From positions 49,557-113,556 of the forward strand of contig NZ_MTAV01000121.1 of NCBI RefSeq assembly GCF_002154695.1: a stretch of DNA of 64,000 nucleotides. The letters are read 5' to 3'. Below are positions 36,564 to 46,638 of this stretch, one piece after another. Position numbers and translations under genes: made by a program. The notes below the pieces were generated by a model, which saw nothing but the letters and a program-made list of their open reading frames with translations, had not been told where the DNA came from and made no database searches. This stretch comes from Nostoc sp. T09 (GTDB lineage: Bacteria > Cyanobacteriota > Cyanobacteriia > Cyanobacteriales > Nostocaceae). How positions within the stretch are numbered: position 1 is the stretch's first letter; each line of letters begins with the position of its first letter.

Positions 36564-37056
36564 TGTTAGCTATAATCTGATATAAAATTCCAAAATTATG
36601 GTCCAAAACCCAACCAAAACTCCCTAGCCGATCTTAAAAAAATAGCAAATTCGCTAAATGCAATACGGTTTAAATTTAATAAATCGAATTTCGCTGCTAT
36701 TTACATACGCTTCATAATATTATCCCTAAAATAGGGCTTAACTAAAAAATTAATATTTTCTTTAGCTAATTTTCTATTGGTTTGTGGTAATAAATAATTG
36801 GCTAATTTTCCAAAATTTTAGCGCTGTGATTATTATATTTAAATTTTATATTGGGAATCGCCTTCTAAGTCTGAATTCTATGAATTCCCTCTATTCAATG
36901 CAAAATAGCCACCATTAACTGCTTATACCAGCGTCTGGTGGCTTGGCTTTTCTGCATTTGGCAACTGGTACTCGCATACCTCAAACGTATCAATCAATGT
37001 GAGGAATGGTGTGTTACGGTAAGCCAGTACCGTAGTGAAAGAGTGTATTTATATTC
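36564..37056. other. Intergenic region with a terminator-like hairpin
   Basis: About 490 bp without a gene. Arms AGCCACCA (36907-36914) and TGGTGGCT (36936-36943) form a hairpin with a 21-bp loop. A second pairing lies near 37013-37034. They may end the aminotransferase transcript. Confidence 0.45.
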
Positions 37057-38265
37057 CTAAAGGAACTCAGCAATTCTCTCAACAGCAGTTTCTAAAATAG
37101 GTGGCTCATGTACTAAGGCAAAGCGAACATACCCTTCACCAGATTTGCCAAAACCAGCACCAGGAGAAGCTGCCACTCCCGTCTTTTCTACTAGTCGTGT
37201 ACAAAATTCTCGAGAATTCTGACTCCAAGCAGGAGGTAACTGTGCCCAGATATACATTGTGGCCTGGGGAGTGGGAACATGCCAACCAATGCGGTGTAAA
37301 GCGCTAATGAATGTATTGCGACGTTGGCGGAAGGTAGCAACAGCTTTTTCCACTCCTGTTTGGGGACCAGTCAAGGCAGCGATCGCACCATTTAAAATTC
37401 CCCGATACTGATTAAAATCAACGGCTGCTTTTACCTGACGTAAAGCCCGAATTAGCTCAGCATTACCAATGGCATAGCCAATCCGGAAGCCACCCATATT
37501 GTAGGACTTGGAAAGAGTGAAAAATTCTATCGAGATACTTTTATCTGGGTCAGCTTGCAGAATTGAGGGAACTAAAGATTGGGTATTGGGAATGTTATTT
37601 TCTCTAGATCCAGACTCTGGAAATACCAAATCTACATAAGGAAAATCGTGAACCAGGACGATATTATGTTGCTGGCAAAAGGCTACTGCTTCTTGGAAGA
37701 AGGCTAAAGGAGCGATCGCGGCGGTGGGATTGTGAGGATAACTTAAGACCATCATCCGCGACTGTGCCAAGACAGGAGCGGGAATATCACTAAATACAGG
37801 TAAAAAATCATTTTCTGCCAGTAGTGGCATTGGGTAAATTTGACCGCTAGCTAAGTACACTCCTCCAACATGGGAGGGGTAGCCTGGATCGAGCAACAAA
37901 GCAAAATCTCCAGGGTTGAGTATTGCCAAGGGCAAATGAGCTGTACCTTCTTGCGAACCAATTAGGGGCAGTACCTCAGTTTCTGGGTCGACTTTGATAC
38001 CAAATTTGTTTTCGTACCACTTAGCAGCAGCTTGGCGAAAACCTTGAGTGCCGTGAAACAGCAAATAGCCGTGGGTACTGGGGTCGTGAAGAGACTGAGC
38101 GATCGCTTCAATTACATGAGCTTCTGCTGGTAAATCAGAAGACCCTAAAGACAAGTCTATGATCTCTCTACCAGCAGCCAAAGCAGTGGCTTTGGCTCTA
38201 TCCATATCTGCAAATACATTAGATTGCAGGGGTTGTAAACGCTTCGCAAATTCCATAAAAGTCAA
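37057..38265 (-). CDS. PLP aminotransferase class I/II (DapL/DapC-like)
   Basis: The 402-residue protein is a fold-type I aminotransferase with IDLSLGSSD, HPSTHGY-like DPSTHGYLLFHGTQGFRQAA, and the PLP-lysine segment SKSYNMGGFRIGYA. Members of this subgroup are annotated as LL-diaminopimelate or succinyl-diaminopimelate aminotransferase, or aspartate aminotransferase. The true substrate cannot be read out. Cyanobacteria make lysine by the DapL route, which would fit, but many carry several paralogues. Met4 is an alternative start. Confidence 0.82.
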   Translation of the reverse strand: MTFMEFAKRLQPLQSNVFADMDRAKATALAAGREIIDLSLGSSDLPAEAHVIEAIAQSLHDPSTHGYLLFHGTQGFRQAAAKWYENKFGIKVDPETEVLPLIGSQEGTAHLPLAILNPGDFALLLDPGYPSHVGGVYLASGQIYPMPLLAENDFLPVFSDIPAPVLAQSRMMVLSYPHNPTAAIAPLAFFQEAVAFCQQHNIVLVHDFPYVDLVFPESGSRENNIPNTQSLVPSILQADPDKSISIEFFTLSKSYNMGGFRIGYAIGNAELIRALRQVKAAVDFNQYRGILNGAIAALTGPQTGVEKAVATFRQRRNTFISALHRIGWHVPTPQATMYIWAQLPPAWSQNSREFCTRLVEKTGVAASPGAGFGKSGEGYVRFALVHEPPILETAVERIAEFL

Positions 38266-38492
38266 TGGTCAATTGTCAAAAAAGATGCAAGAGAACAGAA
38301 GTTAACCCCATACCGATAGCGGTTTGCGGTTAAGCATAATACAACTTTTGGAGTTGGGGGAATAGAGAACGGGCAACAGCTTTTCTGCTCTTTGCCTAGA
38401 CCAGTATGACTCTTAAGCAAATTTATCTGTTCTGCTCCCTTTTTCCTGCCCCCTGCCTCTTCTGGTCATTACTTTGGACTCTTGACTATTAA

Positions 38493-38828
38493 CTAATTAC
38501 TATTTAAATGTGTATCTAAGAGGCTAAGTAATTTGTCTTTACCAATGACTCCCTCAGAGGATACCAATAGTTCCTGACCTTTTATCAGCCTGATGGCAGG
38601 TACACCTTCCACTTGGTATTGCTTAACAGTAAGTGGGTTGGGGTCAACTTCTATTTTAACGACTTTGAGGCGATCGCTGTACGTGCTGGCAGCATAGTTC
38701 ATCAGTGGTGACATGAGTTGACAAGGCCCACACCAGGAAGCCCAAAAGTAAACCAATACTGGCAGATCGGCTTTCAAAACTTCGGTTTCAAACTCAGCAT
38801 CAGTTATGGTGATTACACCTTTACTCAT
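38493..38828 (-). CDS. Thioredoxin
   Basis: The start is the ATG at 38828, which has GGAG 7 bp upstream and gives MSKGVITITDAEFE; the longer ORF adds 14 residues with no support. The 111-residue thioredoxin has the active site WCGPC (about residues 30-34) and the cis-Pro in EGVPAIRL. This is the type of cyanobacterial thioredoxin with a slightly divergent second half. It reduces disulphides in target proteins. It is not part of a visible operon. Confidence 0.93.
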   Translation of the reverse strand: MSKGVITITDAEFETEVLKADLPVLVYFWASWCGPCQLMSPLMNYAASTYSDRLKVVKIEVDPNPLTVKQYQVEGVPAIRLIKGQELLVSSEGVIGKDKLLSLLDTHLNSN

Positions 38829-38888
38829 TGCAGTCTCCATCAGGTGGCATTGATCAAAGTTGGCACACAAAATACTCTATCCCAATCT

Positions 38889-38964
38889 GAGTGCTGAGTG
38901 GTGAGTCAACAGTCAACAGTCAAAAAGCTTTGGACTGTGACTCTCGACTGTGGACTCAGCACTC
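38889..38964. repeat. Hairpin-forming repeat with 11-bp terminal inverted repeats
   Basis: Terminal arms GAGTGCTGAGT and ACTCAGCACTC enclose partly matching inner heptamers (AACAGTC, GACTGTG), so the whole 76 bp can fold on itself. It resembles a small MITE; no target duplication was identified with confidence. Confidence 0.65.
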
Positions 38965-38982
38965 AAGGCTGAGAATGCGAAA

Positions 38983-39005
38983 TCCCACAACCAAACGTTG
39001 TGGGA
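38983..39005. terminator. Hairpin after vipp1
   Basis: Perfect 9-bp arms TCCCACAAC and GTTGTGGGA around a 5-nt loop, 28 bp after the vipp1 stop on the reverse strand. The T tract (TTTCGC) is short. Confidence 0.6.
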
Positions 39006-39032
39006 CTAGCTTGAAGAAATTATTCAACAAAG

Positions 39033-39812
39033 TTACATCTGATCCAATTGCTTGCGTAAAGAATCCAACTCAGCATCTACTACTTCATTAGATTTAGGAG
39101 ATGTAGTTTGTTGTTGTGGTGGTAATTGGGGTTGATTTGGTGAACTAGCAGGCCCTAAGGTCATTTGGGCTTTCAAAGCGGCCAATTCATCATCAACATC
39201 ACTACCTGATTCTAAAGCTGCAAATTGGGTTTCTAAATCAGTACCTGCCAACTCTGCTGCTGACTGGGCGCGGGCTTCTTGCATCAAGACTTTTTCTTCC
39301 ATGCGCTCAAAAGCCGACATTGCACTGCTAGTATTCATCCCCCGCACCATGCCTTGGAGTTGCTCTTGGGCTTTAGCAGTAGTAATCCGAGCTTTGAGCA
39401 TTTCTTTCTTGGTCTTGGCCTCAGAAATCTTGCTTTCTAGCTGAATTAAGTTACGCTTGAGGGTGTCAACTTGAACGTTTTGCTGATCTAGGCTAGTTTT
39501 GAGTGCAGTGCTAGTTTCAGTGTAAGTCTTTTTACGTTCTAGGGCTTGCCGCGCTAGGTTTTCATCACCTTTTTGCAGCGCTAGTTGGGCATTACGCTGC
39601 CACTTATTGATTTCATTTTGGGCATCATTATACTGCTTCTCAGTGCGTTTTTGAGCAGCGATCGTTTGGGCAACACCCTGACGCAGCTGTACTAAGTCTT
39701 CCTGCATCTCCAGGATGGCTTGTTCCAGCATTTTTTCGGGGTCTTCTGCTTTATTTACCAAGTCATTGAGGTTAGCACTGACTACTCGCTTAATCCGATC
39801 AAATAATCCCAT
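39033..39812 (-). CDS. vipp1: Vipp1 (IM30), ESCRT-III-like thylakoid protein
   Basis: Vipp1 forms large rings and rods that bind and remodel thylakoid membrane. The 259-residue protein has the amphipathic N-terminal helix MGLFDRIKRVVSANLNDL, a long coiled-coil region (about residues 25-190), and the C-terminal extension (about 215-259, ending VDAELDSLRKQLDQM) that separates Vipp1 from PspA. A proline-rich linker joins the two. A PspA paralogue lies 160 bp upstream in the same direction, probably a duplication. Confidence 0.9.
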   Translation of the reverse strand: MGLFDRIKRVVSANLNDLVNKAEDPEKMLEQAILEMQEDLVQLRQGVAQTIAAQKRTEKQYNDAQNEINKWQRNAQLALQKGDENLARQALERKKTYTETSTALKTSLDQQNVQVDTLKRNLIQLESKISEAKTKKEMLKARITTAKAQEQLQGMVRGMNTSSAMSAFERMEEKVLMQEARAQSAAELAGTDLETQFAALESGSDVDDELAALKAQMTLGPASSPNQPQLPPQQQTTSPKSNEVVDAELDSLRKQLDQM

Positions 39813-39972
39813 AAGTTTGTTTTTTCCTTGTGTTGTTTACGCAATTTGTTGGACAGTTAAGCTTTTTACTGTTTAATAGCTACTTATTCCAATGTAATCT
39901 TTCCCGTCTGGAACAGTACCTCCCAACACCCCTTAATTGTTAAGATATACTCCCGCCTCGGTAATTGCCCAA

Positions 39973-40686
39973 TCATTCAGAATCTGGACTTTTGGGTAAG
40001 TGCTGTTGTATATGCGTGTTATTTGCATCATCTAAAACTTGCACTTTCATCGCTGCTAGCTCGGCATCAATATCATTTGTAGATTCCAACGTAGCAAATT
40101 GCTTTTGCAGCTCATCGCCGCCAAGTTGAGCTATAGCTTCTGATTGAGCCTCTATCTGCAAAACTTTTTCTTCCATCCGCTCAAAGGCGTTTAAGCTGCT
40201 AGTAGAAGAAACCCCACTGAGCATTTCCTGTAGCCGAACAGACGCTTCCGCCGAGCGGGCACGGGCAATGTACAGATCTTTTTTAGTTTTCGCTTCCGAA
40301 ATTTTTAACTCTAGGGTTCGCATATCCTTTTTGAGTTTGTCCACCAAATCGGTTTGCTCTGACTTTTGGCTAGAGAGTGCTCTAGCAGTTTCTTGGTAAA
40401 CTCGACGTTTGGTGAGAGCTTCCCGTGCTAGCGTTTCGTTGCCTTGTTGCAGTGCTAGTTGGGCGCGGCGATACCATTCTTCAGCTGTAGACTCAGCAGC
40501 CGTTGCTTGCCGTTCAGTACGTTTTTGGATAGCGATCGCTTGTGCCACTCCCCGTCGCAGTTGCATCAAATTTTCCTGCATCTCTAAGACAGTTTTTTCC
40601 AAAATCTTTTCTGGATCTTCCGCACTGCCGATCAAACTATTCAGGTTAGCCCGAAACACCCGCAGGATACGCTTCATCACTTCCAT
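39973..40686 (-). CDS. pspA: PspA/IM30 family protein (Vipp1 paralogue)
   Basis: The 237-residue paralogue shares with Vipp1 the N-terminal LRVFRANLNSLIGSAEDPEKIL pattern and the same coiled-coil length, but lacks the C-terminal Vipp1 helix, so it is of the PspA type. GGAG with 8-bp spacing supports the ATG used. PspA family proteins maintain membrane integrity under stress. It precedes vipp1 by 160 bp. Confidence 0.9.
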   Translation of the reverse strand: MEVMKRILRVFRANLNSLIGSAEDPEKILEKTVLEMQENLMQLRRGVAQAIAIQKRTERQATAAESTAEEWYRRAQLALQQGNETLAREALTKRRVYQETARALSSQKSEQTDLVDKLKKDMRTLELKISEAKTKKDLYIARARSAEASVRLQEMLSGVSSTSSLNAFERMEEKVLQIEAQSEAIAQLGGDELQKQFATLESTNDIDAELAAMKVQVLDDANNTHIQQHLPKSPDSE

Positions 40687-40884
40687 GTCGGCTCTCCATT
40701 CACTGTTTGCCAGTCAGTAAGCAATTCACAATTTAGAAATCAAAACAAGGACAAGCAAGGTAAGGGAGAAATAATTAATGCCTCATCCCCGATGCCCAAT
40801 GACCCTTGCCTCTTGACTCAGCACTTGTTCAAAGCAAGATATGGGAATTGATATTTTCTTCATTATCGCCTAGATTTCCGCCGC

Positions 40885-42150
40885 TTAAGGCTGCTGAACT
40901 CTGGCTTGAATTCCGTTTTTCTGTAGTAATTGCAGATGTTTTTGAACTTCCTTTTGAGTTTTAAAAGCACCTAAATAAATCAATTTGTTATCGGGTGATA
41001 AATAAGCATCAGGAACTACTTGCCGTGCTGAGGCGAAAGCGCGATCGTCTTGATTATCGATAATTACATGATAAAACCCATCTGCTGAAGGTTTGGTTTG
41101 GGCGTTGAGTTCTGTTTGAATGGCAGGTGAGTTAGTTTCTAAAGGTGAATTGCTCGGAGCTAAAGGCTCCTCCACCTTTGGTGATGGTACTACTGCGATC
41201 GGATTTACAGGTTGTGGAGAAGATAATTCTATGGGGGGTTTTGCTGGAGGAGCAACTGGTTGTGCGGGAATGGGGTTAGGTAATACTACCGGATTTGCTT
41301 GGGCTTTAGGTTTTAAGCCAACAACATCATTTGGATCTTTGACTTCTGGAAACTCTTTGGCAGCGAGATTAGGATACTTGGGTATAGGTGTAAGTAATGC
41401 CTCAGGTTGAGGCTGGGAATTACTGACAACTCCTGTAGTATTGTCTGTAGAAGTAGGAGATTTAGAATTAAATAATTTACCAAAACTCAACTGTGTCAAG
41501 CCTTTAGGATTGAACGCTACGTAGCCTAGAGTCAGACTTGCTACTAATAGCAGTAGCATAGAACCAATACCCAAAGGTGACAAAATACCATCATTAGAAC
41601 TGCTCGGCTTTTTCGTTTGTGGTTGTTCGTCTGTCACACTGCGCAACAGTGCTTCACTTGATTCTAAATAGTCATCAGGCTGGGTAGGGGTTTCATCTGC
41701 CTCTAAAAGATTATCGTCTTGATGAGCCTGTCCTGTAGGTACTATGCTGCTAGCAGGATTTGCTGGGCGTGGCTGTGGAGAAGTTGGTGTTTGGGCAATA
41801 TCTGGGGTGGGAGACAGCAGTAGATGATCCATATCCTCAAACTGTGTCGTATTTGTTGCTGGTTCCATCTGAGGAGTATCAGATATGACAGCAGGTGGGA
41901 TGTTGGGGTTGATTTCTGCTGCTTGAGATTGCTCTAGAATCGCAGCGGCGATCGCTTGAGGTGAACTGCCAATATAACTAACTACGCGGGGTGGGTTTGC
42001 AATCCTTGCACTGTTGCGCGTGCGTCGGTATCTAGCTAACTCTTGATCTAGCTGTACTTCTAAACTTGCCAGTGCGGCACCTAGTGCTGGCTTTAAACCA
42101 GGTGTTTTAGACGATTGATTACCAGAATCGATTCGAGGGTTTTGACTCAT
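40885..42150 (-). CDS. Membrane protein with C-terminal SPOR-like domain
   Basis: I use the ATG at 42150 (MSQNPRIDSG), which has GGAG about 7 bp upstream. The 421-residue protein has a disordered N-terminal half, one transmembrane helix (GIGSMLLLLVASLTLGYVAF, about residues 190-215), a Pro-rich linker of about 150 residues and a C-terminal SPOR-like fold (about 355-421: FYHVIIDNQDDRAFASARQ, LIYLGAFKTQKEVQKHLQLL). SPOR domains bind denuded glycan at division sites, so a cell-division or cell-wall role is plausible. The gene is divergent from DciA. Confidence 0.72.
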   Translation of the reverse strand: MSQNPRIDSGNQSSKTPGLKPALGAALASLEVQLDQELARYRRTRNSARIANPPRVVSYIGSSPQAIAAAILEQSQAAEINPNIPPAVISDTPQMEPATNTTQFEDMDHLLLSPTPDIAQTPTSPQPRPANPASSIVPTGQAHQDDNLLEADETPTQPDDYLESSEALLRSVTDEQPQTKKPSSSNDGILSPLGIGSMLLLLVASLTLGYVAFNPKGLTQLSFGKLFNSKSPTSTDNTTGVVSNSQPQPEALLTPIPKYPNLAAKEFPEVKDPNDVVGLKPKAQANPVVLPNPIPAQPVAPPAKPPIELSSPQPVNPIAVVPSPKVEEPLAPSNSPLETNSPAIQTELNAQTKPSADGFYHVIIDNQDDRAFASARQVVPDAYLSPDNKLIYLGAFKTQKEVQKHLQLLQKNGIQARVQQP

Positions 42151-42417
42151 TGCCTGCTCCATAAAGCTGATACAAAGCCGGACATGTCCAGACATTAATT
42201 TTTACTTTTTGCTGCTTGCGGAACTGTTGACAGCATCCCGTCCACAGGTAGAAACCTTGAAAATAGCAGCGTTTGCTAAATATAGCTCTCATTTGAAGGC
42301 AGTACACTACCAACGCAGTGTCCTCCACAAGGAGCTAGCTCATTTTTTAGTATCTTGAATGAATTTTTATAGTATAGATCCGAGAACCAAGCTCAATTTT
42401 TACGCTTTTTTTGCAAG

Positions 42418-42972
42418 ATGTCGTTTAAATCAGTTAATGATATTTTAGATGTTCTGGAAAAGCAGGCTCAATGGCAAGAACAACCTTTTCAACGCTTGCT
42501 ACAATCTTGGGCAGAAGTTGTCGGAGTCGTAGTTGCCGCACATACTCGACCATTATCGATTCAGCGTGATGTTTTGCGGGTGGCAACTTCTAGCGCTGCT
42601 TGGGCGCAAAACCTGACTTTTAAACGTCAGACCCTACTTTTGAAATTGAATGAAAAACTGGCGACATCTTTGATGGATATTCGCTTTTCTACTGCGGGAT
42701 GGCAATATTCTCCAGCAGCCCAAAAGCCGCAAGCAGAGGTTTTGCCACGCGAACATCCTAGTTATCTGGGTGATTTAAGTACCTCTTCCCAGGAGCTAGC
42801 GCCTAATACTGCTAATCCCAATAATCCTAATGCCGCTTTTGGGCATTGGGCTAGGGTGATGCAAGAGCGATCGCATGGTTTACCCCTTTGCCCCCAGTGT
42901 CAATGTCCCAGCCCACCAGGTGAACTTCAGCGATGGCATGTTTGTTCTTTTTGTGCTGCCAAGCAGTTATAA
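42418..42972 (+). CDS. DUF721/DciA-like protein with C-terminal zinc-binding motif
   Basis: The N-terminal domain (about residues 5-85) matches DUF721: FQRLLQSWAEVVGVVVAAHTRPLSI, then LRVATSSAAWAQNLTFKRQTLLLKLNE. DciA proteins of this family load the replicative DnaB helicase in most bacteria that lack DnaC. The C-terminal part has two cysteine pairs, LCPQCQCP and CSFCAAKQL, typical of the cyanobacterial form. Function as a helicase loader is inferred from the family. Confidence 0.82.
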   Translation: MSFKSVNDILDVLEKQAQWQEQPFQRLLQSWAEVVGVVVAAHTRPLSIQRDVLRVATSSAAWAQNLTFKRQTLLLKLNEKLATSLMDIRFSTAGWQYSPAAQKPQAEVLPREHPSYLGDLSTSSQELAPNTANPNNPNAAFGHWARVMQERSHGLPLCPQCQCPSPPGELQRWHVCSFCAAKQL

Positions 42973-44276
42973 ACAAGGCAGCCCCAATGAAAAAATTTCA
43001 TCGCCATGTATGAAAGGGGGACAAGGAGATTGAAGAAGAATCCAGAAGCCAGAACTCAGGAATCAGAATCAATTAGTGGGGGATTCAAACCCGCCACTAA
43101 TTGTAGACCGCTAAATTAAAAATTTAGCGGGGGTCTTAAACCCACTTATTCATCCGCTAGTCGTACAGAATTCATGCGCTCATTCTGACTCCTGACTCCT
43201 GAATTCTATTTAGATAACTTCTAACTCTCAACTCAGCACTCAGCACTTTCAAGTCAGCCATTCACGCCAGGTTTTGGCACAACCAAGGATGAAAAAAATT
43301 GTTTGTATTAGGTATTTAGTGAAATGGTGTAAGGCATGGGGAATTGGCTATCTACATCAATCAGTATTTGTCGACCTAAAATTTTCCTGCTACCCCACCA
43401 TAACAGCCGTCATGAAAATCTTTACTCGTCTGCCCTCTAGCTTATCTTTCACCAAAGACTCCTTGTTTTGATTTAGATATCTTAATTTTTCTTCATACAT
43501 ATGTCTTTATTTGTATCGGAAATTGGGATAAATAATATTGTTTAAGATTACTAGAGCAGTTTTTTACTAAAGACTTTTCATTCCAATGCTTTTTGGAGAG
43601 GTTGCTGCAAGAGGAAACCATTGCTAGCAACTATTTCCACGTACTACAAACTATCCCATCCAAAATTACTATGGCGCATACCCCAGAATTTTATTTTGAA
43701 TTTATAAATGGCTTTTGAGATCGTTGCTAAATTACTATTGTGAGTTTTGCAGATGTGCTTAATGCATCTAAACACCCCATAGCCAGTTTGCTTATGACTA
43801 TTCTTGTGTTTTCACCTTAAAGGCATTTGTTTAAACATCAGCATTATTGGCAAAAGTGCTTGCTGATTCTAATTCTGTAGAATTGCTGCTGAATTAGCTG
43901 ACTACTATCCTCAATAATCTAGTTTTCTATTAACTAGACAGTTTTCTGTTGCATTATGCCAGATATATGCTCAATAAGCAAATTAATCTACCTTTAATCC
44001 TATTCCTTAAGGATGAGATTAAGAAGAGAAGCAAATCAAAACTTTTGCTTTTAGCGTTGATCCCCAACTGTTTTAAATCAAAATTTAGCATGTGTACACT
44101 CTAGCGATCATTGAAAAATATAACAAGATTCTAAAAACATCATAAAGTTAATTTTTTCATTGGGATCGCTAAAACCCATAGCTAATAATGGATTTTGGCT
44201 TTACTACGTATTTATATCTAGAAGCAGAATATAAACAGATAAATTGATCCTAGACAGCACTAAAAGATGAACCCAA
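42973..44276. other. Intergenic region with a compound repeat element
   Basis: About 1.3 kb with no supported gene. The first part (43038-43206) holds a palindromic element described separately. The rest is AT-rich. A 65-codon ORF at 43274-43471 has no family I recognise and is not listed as a gene. Confidence 0.55.
43038..43206. repeat. Compound palindromic element (MITE-like)
   Basis: Outer imperfect inverted repeats contain heptamer units (AGAACTCAGGAATCAGAAT on the left; ATTCTGACTCCTGACTCCTG on the right). Between them are two nested hairpins, AATTAGTGG/CCACTAATT and CCGCTAAATT/AATTTAGCGG. The outer ends resemble those of the MITE at 32121. No target duplication was found. It lies about 65 bp after the DciA gene. 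Confidence 0.65.
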
Positions 44277-44591
44277 ATGAAACCTAATAAATTTTTGACA
44301 TCTGCCTGTAGATATTGCCGCCATTACAACCCAGAGGGTCGCCGTGGCGGAATGTGCCAACAATTAGGAGCGCCAGTTCAAGGAAGTTGGAAAGCTTGCT
44401 CTTTAGCGCTTCCTCCTTTTGCACCTTCTTGGGAAACTTTAGAAGGTGCTTGGAGTCTGCCAGATGCAAAACCAGTGGTAGTTGCTTGTGCCACTCTAGC
44501 TTCAGATTTAGAAACTACTAGTCTTGTTCCTATTGAAGAAACTTCTACCTGTACTGCTGAACAAGCAAAAACTGAAACAGTACTAATTTAG
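44277..44591 (+). CDS. Conserved Cys-rich cyanobacterial protein
   Basis: The 104-residue protein has an N-terminal cysteine-rich segment (about residues 11-42: CRYCRHYNPEGRRGGMC, then SWKACSLALPPF), and an acidic, Thr-rich tail. The block CRHY.PEGRRGGMCQQLG is distinctive, and I believe it is shared among cyanobacteria, but I cannot name a function. Four cysteines may bind zinc or be a redox site. There is no signal peptide. It is monocistronic. Confidence 0.6.
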   Translation: MKPNKFLTSACRYCRHYNPEGRRGGMCQQLGAPVQGSWKACSLALPPFAPSWETLEGAWSLPDAKPVVVACATLASDLETTSLVPIEETSTCTAEQAKTETVLI

Positions 44592-44773
44592 TCATCCATA
44601 TTATTCTCTGGCTGATACCAATTTTGAATTTTAGAGTTGGGACCCGAAATACTTATAGTTACCTTGTTTCTTCTATTTGAAGCAATACTATACAGCGTAA
44701 CTTGGTATGAGTTTGTATTTTGCTATTAAAATTTGCCTTTAACATTTCTGGTGCTGTAAAAATTAACTTCTAG

Positions 44774-44807
44774 AAAAATCGCGCCTTGTATTTAAGGAGC
44801 GATTTTT
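44774..44807. terminator. Bidirectional terminator after menB
   Basis: Stem AAAAATCGC/GCGATTTTT, extended through CCTT/AAGG with one mismatch, with an AAAAA/TTTTT tract on each side. It lies 7 bp past the menB stop codon on the reverse strand and faces the preceding forward-strand gene. Confidence 0.8.
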
Positions 44808-44813
44808 GCATTT

Positions 44814-45647
44814 CTAGGGTAGCCAAGGGAAGTCGCGAAAATTTGGGGGACGCTTTTCTAAAAACGCTTGTTTGCCCTCAGAACCTTCTTCTGTCATGTA
44901 ATACAGCAGGGTGGCATTTCCAGCTAGTTCTTGTAAACCAGCTTGTCCGTCACAATCAGCGTTGAATGCTGCTTTCAGACAACGAATTGCGATCGGGCTT
45001 TTTTCTAAAATTTCTTGCGCCCATTGAATACCCTCGGCTTCTAATTGTTCTACTGGCACAACAGTATTCACTAAACCCATTTCTAGAGCTTGTTGAGCAT
45101 TATATTGACGACAGAGAAACCAAATTTCTCGCGCTTTTTTTTGCCCGACAACGCGGGCGAGGTAGCTAGCACCAAAGCCACCATCAAAACTCCCGACTTT
45201 GGGGCCAGTCTGCCCAAAAATAGCGTTATCGGCAGCAATTGTCAGGTCACATATTAAATGTAAGACGTGTCCACCACCGATCGCATATCCCGCTACTAGG
45301 GCAATTACTACTTTCGGCATCGAACGAATTAGGCGTTGCAAGTCTAAGACGTTGAGGCGGGGAATACCAGCATCGTCAACATAACCAGCCTGTCCCCTTA
45401 CACTTTGATCGCCACCAGAACAAAAAGCATATTTGCCATCAGTGTATGGTCCTATTCCCGTAAATAAGACTACCCCAATAGTGGTATCTTCGCGGGCATC
45501 ACAGAAAGCATCGTAAAGTTCAAAGATAGTTTTAGGGCGGAAAGCATTGCGTTTATGAGGACGATTGATAGTAATTTTGGCGATACCATCAATTTTTTGA
45601 TACAAAATGTCTTCGTAGGTTTTGGCAGTTTGCCAGTTAATTTGCAT
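44814..45647 (-). CDS. menB: MenB, 1,4-dihydroxy-2-naphthoyl-CoA synthase
   Basis: MenB cyclises O-succinylbenzoyl-CoA to 1,4-dihydroxy-2-naphthoyl-CoA, a step in phylloquinone synthesis; phylloquinone is the A1 electron carrier of photosystem I. The 277-residue crotonase-fold enzyme has [11 protein letters not shown] and [11 protein letters not shown] (oxyanion hole), [14 protein letters not shown] and the C-terminal FLEKRPPNF. These are MenB features that distinguish it from other crotonases. MenD is about 1.1 kb downstream, separated by one gene. Confidence 0.95.
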   Translation of the reverse strand: MQINWQTAKTYEDILYQKIDGIAKITINRPHKRNAFRPKTIFELYDAFCDAREDTTIGVVLFTGIGPYTDGKYAFCSGGDQSVRGQAGYVDDAGIPRLNVLDLQRLIRSMPKVVIALVAGYAIGGGHVLHLICDLTIAADNAIFGQTGPKVGSFDGGFGASYLARVVGQKKAREIWFLCRQYNAQQALEMGLVNTVVPVEQLEAEGIQWAQEILEKSPIAIRCLKAAFNADCDGQAGLQELAGNATLLYYMTEEGSEGKQAFLEKRPPNFRDFPWLP

Positions 45648-45786
45648 TGGTATGGAGACCGCTGTTGTGCTTGAGAATTTTATCGCGGACGAAGGGATAA
45701 GCGATACCTACGGTGGGCTACGCCTACGCTAAAATTAGTCTCTCCAGCCTTTACAATCAAGTCTGGTAATTGACTCGCTGTGAAAA

Positions 45787-46638
45787 ATGCGACGCGACTC
45801 TATCTTTTATAAATTGTTCAAGCAATTTCCGGGATTGCTGTTTGAATTGGTAGACTCACCACCCCCAGATGCAGCTGGCTACCAGTTTGAATCGGTTGAG
45901 GTGAAAGAAACAGCGTTCCGGATTGATGGAGTATTTTTACCACCCGCCAATTCTGCTTCCAAAGTAGTCTTCTTTGCTGAGGTGCAGTTTCAAAAGGATG
46001 AAGACCTCTACCACCGCTTCTTTAGCGAGTTGTTTTTATTTCTGTACCGTCACTCCATCCGTTACGATGACTGGTTTGGAGTAATAATTTTTCCTTCTCG
46101 CAGTCTTGAACCCACGAATTCCACAATTCATCGCGCTTTGTTGGAGAGTGGTCAAGTTCGGCGTGTCTATTTGCATGAGTTGGGGGATTTACGACAACAA
46201 CCTTTGGCAATCGGGTTAATGTTGCTGACAAATATCACTTCTGAAACAGAAACAGTGGAAGCAGGGCGGTATTTGCTGGAGCAAGCACAGCAACAATCGG
46301 AACAAGCAATAATAGATTTAGTGACGACGATTATTCTCTACAAGTTTTCTACATTAAGTCGAGAGGAGATTGAAGCGATGTTAGGACTGAATTTGGAGGA
46401 AGAACCACGGGCTATTCGGGAAGCAAAAGAACAAGGACGTGAGGAAGGAAGAGAAGTTGGTCGAGAACAAGAAGCGCGATCGCTTATTCTAAGACTATTA
46501 AAACGGCGATTTGGTGAGCTTCCCGATGAACTTCAGACTCAGATTCAGGCGTTATCACTGGAAAAGTTGGAAGCTTTAGGTGAGGCTTTGTTGGATTTTT
46601 CTACTCTTGCTGATTTGGAAGGGTGGTTACAAGATTAA
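45787..46638 (+). CDS. Rpn/DUF2887-family PD-(D/E)XK nuclease-like protein
   Basis: The 283-residue protein has an N-terminal DUF2887 domain (about residues 1-210: MRRDSIFYKLFKQFPGLLFEL, with the PD-(D/E)XK-like pair FRIDGVFL and VVFFAEVQFQK) and a C-terminal DUF4351-type helical tail (about 230-283: ILRLLKRRFGELPDEL). The family is related to Rpn recombination-promoting nucleases and is abundant in cyanobacteria. It sits between menB and menD, a sign of insertion of an accessory gene. Its role is not established. Confidence 0.82.
   Translation: MRRDSIFYKLFKQFPGLLFELVDSPPPDAAGYQFESVEVKETAFRIDGVFLPPANSASKVVFFAEVQFQKDEDLYHRFFSELFLFLYRHSIRYDDWFGVIIFPSRSLEPTNSTIHRALLESGQVRRVYLHELGDLRQQPLAIGLMLLTNITSETETVEAGRYLLEQAQQQSEQAIIDLVTTIILYKFSTLSREEIEAMLGLNLEEEPRAIREAKEQGREEGREVGREQEARSLILRLLKRRFGELPDELQTQIQALSLEKLEALGEALLDFSTLADLEGWLQD

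Noticed and set aside
43085..43110. Possible tRNA T-arm (GGGTTTGAATCCC on the reverse strand)
   Set aside because: No acceptor, D or anticodon stems could be placed around it; it is one of the hairpins of a palindromic repeat element.
43274..43471. 65-codon ORF in the intergenic region after DciA
   Set aside because: No recognisable family or ribosome site and poor coding character; treated as non-coding.
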